Source: Pestalotiopsis fici W106-1 (taxonomy: Eukaryota > Ascomycota > Sordariomycetes > Amphisphaeriales > Sporocadaceae). Taken from it: DNA of 64,000 nucleotides. Shown here one piece after another: positions 56,101 to 64,000 of this stretch. The stretch covers positions 496,001 to 560,000 of the forward strand of contig NW_006917102.1 in the NCBI RefSeq assembly GCF_000516985.1. Direction: 5' to 3'. The notes beneath the pieces are model-generated. The model saw nothing but the letters and a program-made list of their open reading frames with translations. It did no database searches and was not told where the DNA came from. The number at the start of each line of letters is the position of its first letter. The first letter of the stretch is position 1. Position numbers and translations under genes: made by a program.

Positions 56101-58278
56101 CCAAACCGAAAGTTGAGGCCGCCAACGAAAACTCTGAGGCGTTGGACCTCAAGCGACAGACAGGCGATATAAGCCTGTATACATTCTACTTTAAGTCTGT
56201 CAGTTGGTTTCTGGCGGTTTTCTGGCTAGCCCTTGCGATCCTTTACACCGGTCTTTCCAAGATACCAGGTAAGTGCTTCCATTCATACGTGAATACATTC
56301 ACCTGCGTCAAGGCCTTTGAGGACGCTGATCGAGTCGGTAGATGTCTGGATCCGAATATGGGCCGAACAGGGAATGAACAACAATTCTGGTTATTACTTC
56401 GGATCATATTTTGCACTGTCATTCTCGAGCGTCTTAGCATCAGCATTTAGTGTCAGGTAAGTCCTAACACATTTCCCAGCGACTAGAATGAGCCACTAAT
56501 GAGTGAACTCAAGTTTCTTTATGCTGGTCATTGTGCCTAAATCAGCTCAACATCTCCATTGGCTCTTCCTCGAGTCTGTGATGAAGTAAGTGACCTGGGC
56601 TGTCGCTATTCGAGCCTGCAGCTGACGCATCCTACTAGGGCACCTTTGTGGTTCTTCACTACTACCGATAGCGGTGTAACCCTTAACAGGTTCGCCCAAG
56701 ACATGACTCTACTGGACAATCGACTGCCCGTGGCCGTATATCACACAATCTACGGTAAGTCACCCCACCACAACTGAGATTCCTTGAGTGGTGGCGCTGA
56801 TTCGGCGACTACTTTAGACGTCCTCTTTGTCCTGCTGAGTACCGCCCTGATTGCTGCTGGTGCACAATACGTGGCAGCAGTGATTCCGTTCAGCGTTATC
56901 GCCCTGTACCTTCTTGCGAAGTATTATCTGCGAACATCACGCCAGATACGTTACCTCGATCTCGAAGCCAAAACGCCCTTGTTCACCCTTTTGACTGAAA
57001 CAATTGATGGCCTAAGTACTATCCGGGCGTTCGGTTGGAGGCGATCGATTCTCGAGGAAAGCTTCAGACTTCTTGATGGATCTCAGAAGCCTTATTATTT
57101 GCTCTTCTGTATTCAGCGCTGGTTGACAGTCGTTCTCGATCTGTTCATAGCTGCGATTGCTGTTATACTAGTTGCCTTTGCTGTGAAATTCCGCAATACC
57201 ACGACGCAAGGTGCCATTGGCGTTGCCATGGTCAATATTCTCGGTCTCAATACAGAGCTTTCCGAGCTTGTCAACAACTGGGCTGATCTGGAGACTTCAT
57301 TGGGCGCTATTGCGAGGTTACGCTCGTTCTTGCAAGATACTCCAAAGGAAGATGACCCTGGGAGAGTCGCACCAGCAGATGCGACCTGGCCCTCCCAAGG
57401 TCGTGTAGATCTCAAGGGCCTGTCGGCTGCATATAGGTTTGCAACCAATTCTCGAGTCTCTACCACATATATCGACACTAATTCACAATACTAGGGCAAA
57501 TGATAATCCCGTGCTTCGCAACGTGTCCCTTAGTGTACTGCCCGGCCAGAAGATTGGAATTTGTGGTCGCACTGGAAGGTAAGTCCGCACAGACCGGTTA
57601 GGGATCGGGACTCCGTGAAGTATTATATAGATATTGACCATTCATCGCAGTGGGAAAAGCTCTCTAATCTTGACTATTCTGCGTCTCCTTGAGATCGAAT
57701 CGGGGGCAATCAGTATCGATGGTGTGGACCTTTCCACAGTATCAAGGGAGTCGGTTCGGACCCGCATTATTACCCTGCCTCAAGACCCCGTTAAGCTATC
57801 TGGCACTGTGCGTCAAAACCTTATTCCCGGCGAAGCTGCTTCCTCCCTTGCTACCGCCGGTGGCAACGAAGACGAGCGCCTGGAGTCGGCCCTGACCAGA
57901 GTCGACATGTGGGACTTGATACGGGAGCGCGGCGGGCTTGATGCTGATTTTGGCGACATGGAACTGTCTCAAGGCCAGCGACAGCTCTTCTGTCTCGCCC
58001 GCGCGATCCTGCGTCGCAATGACAGTACGATCGTGCTTTTAGATGAGCCAACAAGCAGCATCGATCGGGAGACGGACGAGCGGGTGATGAAGGTCATTCG
58101 CGAGGATTTCAAGCACTGCACTGTTATTGCGGTGGCGCACAGGCTTGAGACCATTCTGGATAGCGACGTGATCGCTGTTATGGATGCGGGCAAGATCCAG
58201 GAGATTGGTGAACCGAAGGCTCTGCTGGGACAGGCTGACTCAAGGTTCAAGGCGTTGTGGGACAGCAGAAATGGCTGA
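53133..58278 (+). CDS. Full-length ABCC (MRP-type) transporter of the RiPP cluster
   Basis: Fourteen exons (53133-53321, 53379-53910, 53967-54193, 54250-54529, 54586-54819, 54874-55652, 55703-55865, 55924-56268, 56342-56456, 56514-56585, 56639-56754, 56818-57436, 57495-57578, 57651-58278) join without any frame break to 1460 residues, the normal length for TMD0-TMD1-NBD1-TMD2-NBD2 ABCC pumps. The N-terminal hydrophobic TMD0 begins in exon 1. NBD1 has Walker A GPIGSGKTT, signature LSGGQKQRV and Walker B ILILDDVLSALD (Asp in place of the catalytic Glu, usual for NBD1 of ABCC). NBD2 has GRTGSGKSS, signature LSQGQRQ and Walker B STIVLLDEPTSSID (canonical Glu). Expected role: ATP-driven export of the cluster product or self-protection. 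The exporter is intact, suggesting the cluster is functional. Substrate is inferred only from location. Confidence 0.9.
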
Positions 58279-58941
58279 ATGTGATCAGTTCGAGATAGGA
58301 GGCCCGGACTTTCGTAAGCTATCGTGTATCATACGGCAGGCCTTTGCAGTCAAGGCGACAGTACCGGAAGTTTTGGATGAAAAAAAAAATAAAAGAGGAG
58401 GAAATTGGACAAACGGGTACACCATTCGTATGGCAAGGACACTATACTTTTGATATGAGCCACAGGGGCATGCTTCCTGAGGACTTTATGCAGTGGTTAC
58501 GGGCCTTTAGTGGATGCAATAAATAAAGAATGTGATGAGCTCAGAAATGACTGCAAAGCCACAGTCTTCGTTTTGAAAGATTTCATTCCCGCGTTATGAC
58601 CTAACTGCAACACGAGCCCATGGCTTACGACTTCGCTTGTGTGTTTTCTGGCATCTTGATCAAAAGTTGCGAGCTTGGTCACAACAATGTCTAAATAGCT
58701 TTCATCTAATAATGCATGCGGTGCTGGGCGCCAAGAATCTCGGAGGGCACTGGCCCGTGCCTCGGATCGCCGAGAAGAGGAAGACTTATACTCGGAGCTT
58801 TTTTCAATAATCTTGTTACGAACATACACCCTTGCATACGGCAAACAGAGGATGTTGGCGCTTAAAAAGACAGTATACGGGGCTAAGGACCGAAGCCCGC
58901 AAGTATTCCAGATAAGGACCAGCCCAACACACCCGCCAGCT
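58279..58941. other. Spacer downstream of the ABC transporter
   Basis: 3' flank of the transporter gene. No coding sequence seen. AT content rises towards the right. Confidence 0.45.
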
Positions 58942-59252
58942 GTTAATAAATATTAAGAGGCTCACTAATAAATCAGTAATCCAGGAGTAAGACTCATAAC
59001 GGGATTAATAAGCCAAATATAAGCATTACCACCACGATAATAATTTAAAAAAAATTAATAAAAGAATAAATAAATATATATTATACAAGGATTTTTTATA
59101 TAAATAATTATTACCTTAATAATTAATTCAAGCATTTATTTTACTCATAAATAAAGCATTTAATACGCTTTTACGATTGTATTTATAAATTAATTTAATT
59201 TAGTTAACTTAAATTTACTTTTTGCTTTTAATATATTTATTTAGCACTCTTT
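58942..59252. other. AT-rich block, likely RIP-degraded repeat relic
   Basis: About 310 bases composed mostly of A and T with many TTAATAA/TATTTA words, sharply different from flanking sequence and ending exactly where the right copy of the 178-bp repeat begins. This is the look of transposon remnants mutated by repeat-induced point mutation in fungi. No element can be identified. Confidence 0.6.
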
Positions 59253-59431
59253 AGGCTGAGCGAGGATGTCACTGAAAATGGATGGCGGCTGAATTATTTT
59301 TAGGTTTGTTTGTTTTTTCCTCCGAATTTTTTATGTAACACTGTTCCTTGCCTCTCTTTCTCTCTCTCTCGATCTAGACCTTCCAGTGAAGAGGAGGCCA
59401 AAGGTACACCGCGAATGAAAACCACAAGCCA
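59253..59431 (+). repeat. 178-bp dispersed direct repeat, right copy
   Basis: Second copy of the element at 41066-41243, same orientation, with the identical closing block GGTACACCGCGAATGAAAAC plus CACAAGCCA. It carries G/C where the left copy has A/T at several sites, so the left copy looks more mutated. Includes a CT microsatellite (TCTCTCTCTC). Confidence 0.85.
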
Positions 59432-59952
59432 CCGCGCAACCAGGCACAAGATCATCCATTTGCGCTGGTCTAGTAAAACACCATCTCCACTCACATACAA
59501 CTCTCCATGATGTACAAACGTTACACCATGCGCGAGAAAAAAAAAATCAAGAGAACTTTAGTCCAACTAGCAACATCGCACTTTACCCAGTGTCGCCCGT
59601 CCTCGAATGTCCAGAAACTTGTAATGATACAAGTTGCCGTGCCGACATATATATTCTGAGGCAGGGATGGGTGTGCTACACCCTACAGTATCCTTAGAAA
59701 GATGCATGACAGTACCAAGAGACATCTGAAAGAGTTAGAGAGCCACTTGTATTTGAGAATCGGTGGCAGAGACTTACCACGACGAGGCCTGATGAGGGAT
59801 CGCGTACTACTACGCAAAGGTTGATGGGACTCGCAAGAGGCGATTGCCATACCCATAAAGGGCTCTGATCCCTCACATTTGGGTGTAAAAGAAGCGGGTT
59901 GAGATAGCAAAGTGGGAATTGGCAAGGATCTGCACTGGATGGGCTCGTCAGA
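59432..59952. other. Spacer downstream of the kinase gene
   Basis: 3' flank of the Gin4/Hsl1-like kinase gene. No coding sequence seen. Confidence 0.45.
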
Positions 59953-62900
59953 CTATCGTGAGTTTAAAGTCTTGATCATCATCTTCGCTTTGTGTTTATC
60001 GACAACAAGCAAGTTGCGAGCACTGAAAACGGCATGCATTGTGTCGACAACTTTATGGAAACTGCTGGCAGCCCCGCGCTCTTGGGTGAATCGGACGATG
60101 CTGAGTGGGCTTCTCTTGCCATGTTCAATCACTGTCATGATCTCGGCAGCAAAAGATACTTCCTTCATCGCGAGATCTGTTTCAAAATTATTAGCTTGTA
60201 TTGATGGATTGCTTCAATGGATGGAGAAATGGCTTACAGTTCTTGGCACCCACGCGCCCGAAGACGATATTTCTGTCCTTGTCAACTTGTACATCTCGAA
60301 TACCGTATCGGCGCCACTCTTTCAATAAGATAGCAATTTCCTGCCGTGTTTGGCGTCGGGAAAGAGTGAAGCAAAGATGTTCTGTGGCAGGCTTCACCCG
60401 GAACAATCGTGCAAGCCAGTTCTGTTGGGGCTCAATATTTCGTTGTGCGACGTTACCTTTCCAGGCGCCGTTATTGGGAGGTCGTGCGGGATGGCTAAAC
60501 ATTCGGACGGGCTCCGGGCTTGGAGGGTCATCGAAATCGACATCTGTGCTCTTGGTTAAATCTAGTCCATCTGAAAGTGCAAGTAAATGCCCACCTGCTA
60601 CCGAAAGCTTCATGTTGTCTGTGGCCTTGGAATTGCGCCAGAAAGCAAAGCTGAAGCTTCTCTTCTTGGCCGGCAGAAGTTCTATTCCAGCCGAGCCTGT
60701 GCTGTTGGTTTGCGGGACACTGGCGGTATGATCACTACGGGAGTGCTCGCTTGAATCGAAAACATCATCCTTGTCCTTGGACCCACGCTTGAACCACGAT
60801 GACTTCTTGCGCGTAGGACTGTGTGTGCTATCTGCTGATGGTGTTGGAGGTTCTTCCGGAATGGTATCTCTGATTTCATCAAAAGCGTATTGCTGACGGA
60901 GGTTCATGTTCTTGCGAGGAGGCGGTTGTGCTGCAGCACTATTGGCAGCTTTCTTACGAATGTTGAGCGGTGCTGGAACTTTGACTGGACTTTGTCCGTC
61001 ACCAGGCGACACGACCATTCTAATTGTGTTCTCCTGACGAGAGAGGTAACTGAGCGCGTCTTGTTCTCTTCCATAATTGTGCGTAGACTGAGCAATGGGA
61101 GTCTTGACGGTTGGTGCGGAAACAGTGCGATGTTTACTGGTGTCGACTGACGAAGTCTCTCGACGACCCTCCGAGATGGATGGCAAAGGAATGGCGTCTC
61201 TGCCCCACTGCGTGCTGTATTGCGAGTATATCGGAGCAGAGACAATTCTCTGGTCATTGTCTGCTTCAAGGTCATCAGAGGTCAACAGATTGTCGAGGTG
61301 TTCCATCATGCGATTCACATGTCCAGGCGACTCATCAATCAAATTCTCCCGTTGAGCAGTTCTCCTCTTTGCCATCCTGATTTCGCGAAGAACGGAGTCT
61401 GTAGGTGGTGGTGCTTGCGGCAGTGGTCGGGCATCCCACTTGTGAGAGATGCGATGGGCTTCATTGCTTCTGAGCTCAACTGGAGTAGGTGTAGATACAG
61501 ACAAGGAACTGGACCCTGTGACATGTGAAAAGTCCAACATACTGGGGCTCAAGGTTGATGGCTCCATGCTTGAGCTTCTATCAGCCGGATCATCTGGTGA
61601 CAGTAGGGAACTGTTGAAAGCTTGGTCACAGTCCTCTGCAATGCTATGACTTAACTGCCGAATCTCGTCATTACCGTGCCGGTGAGGGTGTGCCAGACTG
61701 GGGATGATCAATGACTGAGTATGGGTTCCAGATCGCCCAGCAGCCTGGCCAGAGGCCATTCGAGGCTGTCTACAAGGGCTCGCAGGAGACTTGTGATCCC
61801 TATCATAGGTTGAATCATCACCAGCGATACTTGCTGGTCCCTTCTTCAGGCCTAGTTGCTCTCGAGCCACAGAACTTCCAAGCTGGTGGTTGAAGTTGAC
61901 TCCACGTCGTGTGCGCGACGCCGGCCGTTTGATTGAGCTGCTGCCTCCACTCTTGATAGAAGTCAGAGAGCGCCTAGAAGCTCTCATGGCGGCATTGACG
62001 GCAAGGTGGCCGCCACGACCACCTCGTCTGGAGTATGTAGAATTGCTCCTCATTGAACCAGTTCTCATACGGTCAATATTGGAGGCCCGAGTCGAGCTCC
62101 TTGTCATGCTCCCATTTCGGTGAACAGTGATCTTCGCATGGCTAGCAGCTGGCCCATCTAGGATACGTGAGGCCTTGTAAGGATCGTAGCTACGTATGGT
62201 GGCACCATCAGTCACCGAATCAATACCATTGTCGTCGGTCGCGACGTTTGAAATGACGGTAAAACGCGATGGCGTCCTGCCATGCCGAGCAGGGAATTCG
62301 AGGGTTGTGAACTTCTTGGTCCAATTTGCCGGTCGCAAAAGATGGTAGTCGCTTGCAGAAGAGGTCAAATCGCCAACGTAATTTTCCAGGCGCTTTTCAC
62401 GGTAGTTGAACAGTAACCAGTAGAAAAGCTTCTGGTCGTTGGGTCTTTTACAGTCAGTTGATTGAAAGGCATGGAGGTGGTAGATGAAGTACTTACTCGT
62501 CTTCGATTAACTTCGCCGCCAATTGCTTCTCATTATACGTGTGCCACATTGATTGAAGTTGACGTAGAGTCTGCATGTCAATGTCCTGCGGTGCCAGGCT
62601 AGTCTCTCTTCCATACTTGCGAATGTCATTGAGATTGTCATCGTGGCGTTTTCCATTCAGGTCGTCGAGGTAGTTGTACGAGACAATCAGATCGTGCTTC
62701 CATATCTGTGAGATGGTAATGCGTTGAGACGGGTTTGGCCTGAGGAGTTTTCGGAGCAGATCCTTCGCACCAGGGCTGAGATGTTTGGGTTCGGGATAAA
62801 CAGCTTTCTTGGCCTTGAGAAGAAGCTTGTTCATGTCCGTGTCGTCAAATGGAAGACAGGCGCACAGGCAAGCGTAAAGAATGACGCCCACACTCCAGAT

Positions 62901-63881
62901 GTCGACCGTTGCACCAGAGTATCCGTTGGACTTGCGGTCAACAAGTTCAGGTGCAGCATAGTGTGGGCTTCCACAAGCAGTTCTGAGCTTGTGCGTTGGA
63001 CTTTGCTGTATAGCCGCCATACCAAAGTCGGCAATCTTGACCTGTCCACTCTTGGTGAGCAGAATATTCTCCGGCTTGAGATCTCGATGGCAAATGTTGA
63101 ACGAGTGGCAATAATCGAGTGCGCTGATGATTTGTCGGAAATAGAATATGGTTTCAGGCTCTGGAAGGCTGCCCATTCGATTAATGTAGTCGAAGAGATC
63201 ACCGTTTTCGACAAATTCCAGGACAAGGTAGCTGTAAGCATGTCAGCATTTCGAATAGGAGAGATTGTTGTGGTCTGTATCCTACATTTCGGAGCGGTTC
63301 TCCCAGATATCATAAAGCTTCATGATATTGGGATGGTCAATCAGCTTCAGGATGGCGACTTCTCGCTCGATCGACAAGGGCATGCGCTTCTCCGAATTGA
63401 ACTCGGGCTGTCTGCGATCCCAGTCATCTACCGCTGCCAAGCTACCAGCCTGGGTCATTGCATGGCCATGCTTGGGCATGATTTTGACCGCTACCTGCTC
63501 TCTAGTGAGGTTGTGTCTTGCCAGTCGGACTCTGCCCGCTGAACCCTTTCCAAGAGTTCGACCGAGCTGCCAGGGTCCAATGTGCGTCTTTCTCTTCCCA
63601 CTGGACGTGCCACTCGAGGTCGACGCCTGAGAACCTCGCTTGTCAAGATCATTCTCGTCCTTGGGAACAGGCGCATGCTTCGTGGCCATCTCGTGGGGCT
63701 GGGGCTTGACACTTTGATGAGCAGATCTTGCCGCCGCTTCGGGTCGCGAAGGATTGGGGTAAGTGTTCTCGGACCGACTTGACTTTTTGCCATGTCTCAT
63801 TGATGCATTGACGACGCGGTCATTGGCATCAGCGAGGGGGGCACGCGAGGTCCGAGATTGGGGCGCTGGTCGCGAGGCCAT
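59953..63881 (-). CDS. Gin4/Hsl1/Cdr2-family protein kinase with KA1 domain
   Basis: Ser/Thr kinase of the Nim1-related group that links septins and cell size to mitotic entry (Gin4, Kcc4 and Hsl1 in yeast, Cdr2 in S. pombe). Four exons (63881-63286, 63231-62497, 62444-60238, 60176-59953) join to 1253 residues. The kinase domain starts near residue 104: glycine loop GKGSAGRV (111-118), Lys133, HRDLKPEN (Asp249), DFG (267-269) and activation segment LRTACGSPHYAAPE (Thr283). It is followed by a long Ser/Arg-rich disordered region (about 450-1110). The C-terminus is a KA1 membrane-binding domain (about 1120-1250: NWLARLFRVKPATEHL, then YGIRDVQVDKDRNIVFG, and in exon 4 MKEVSFAAEIMTVIEHGK). The last exon is easily missed because the third exon reads on into a stop after its donor GTAAGC. 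The start ATG is the first in frame. Confidence 0.93.
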
Positions 63882-64000
63882 GACGCAAAACGTCCCGTCG
63901 CGTCAAGGGTGTATCAGAGCCAGAGCGCGCGACCAGAGAAGACTTGAAAGAATGAATGGACTTAGGTGGTTTGAAAGAATCGAGCGATAAATTGGTCAAT
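63882..64000. other. 5' flank of the kinase gene at the right edge
   Basis: Short promoter/leader sequence, with no further features visible before the window ends. Confidence 0.5.

Overview
This is nuclear DNA of a filamentous ascomycete. The genes carry short GT-AG introns (about 50-75 bases) with CTAAC/CTGAC-type branch sites, have long intergenic spacers with TAGGTACC-like words, and encode fungal families throughout. A MAD1-type adhesin, a Het-C protein, a fungal Na,K-ATPase-like pump and a GPI-type cell-wall protein together suggest Sordariomycetes, most likely Hypocreales near the insect- or invertebrate-associated Clavicipitaceae. The species cannot be fixed from this window. A 100-N assembly gap lies at 40.8 kb. 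Exon structures were built by hand from splice signals and frame continuity.

Left part (0-40 kb), housekeeping and surface genes: Cu/Zn superoxide dismutase (-), a Rho1 guanine-nucleotide exchange factor with DEP, DH, PH and CNH domains (+), a Het-C heterokaryon-incompatibility family protein (-), a small 8-cysteine GPI-like protein without signal peptide (+), a glycosylasparaginase (+), a MAD1-like adhesin (-), the Vms1/ANKZF1 ribosome quality-control peptidyl-tRNA hydrolase (-), an unrecognised cysteine-rich protein (+), a nine-exon Na,K-ATPase alpha-like P-type ATPase (-), and a small LPMO-like secreted protein with an N-terminal histidine after the signal peptide (-).

Middle-right part (41-59.4 kb), the main discovery: an apparently complete, uncharacterised gene cluster for a dikaritin-type RiPP (ribosomally made, post-translationally modified peptide). 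A 114-residue secreted precursor carries four 19-residue repeats, each with an invariant SYWPR block. It is flanked by an S41-family peptidase, three UstYa-family (DUF3328) oxidases with intact HxxHC motifs, and a full-length 14-exon ABCC exporter. The precursor, peptidase and first UstYa gene are on the minus strand. The other two UstYa genes and the exporter diverge on the plus strand. A 178-bp direct repeat, diverged partly by C-to-T/G-to-A changes, brackets the whole interval (41.07 and 59.25 kb). The right copy abuts an AT-rich, RIP-like relic, and a frameshifted small secreted-protein gene lies just inside the left copy. Inferred working: the precursor enters the secretory pathway, proteases release the repeat units, UstYa enzymes crosslink the Tyr/Trp core, and the ABC pump exports or detoxifies the product.

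Right edge (60-63.9 kb): a Gin4/Hsl1/Cdr2-type septin and cell-cycle kinase with a C-terminal KA1 domain (-), back to ordinary housekeeping sequence. I saw no tRNA, rRNA or CRISPR features.
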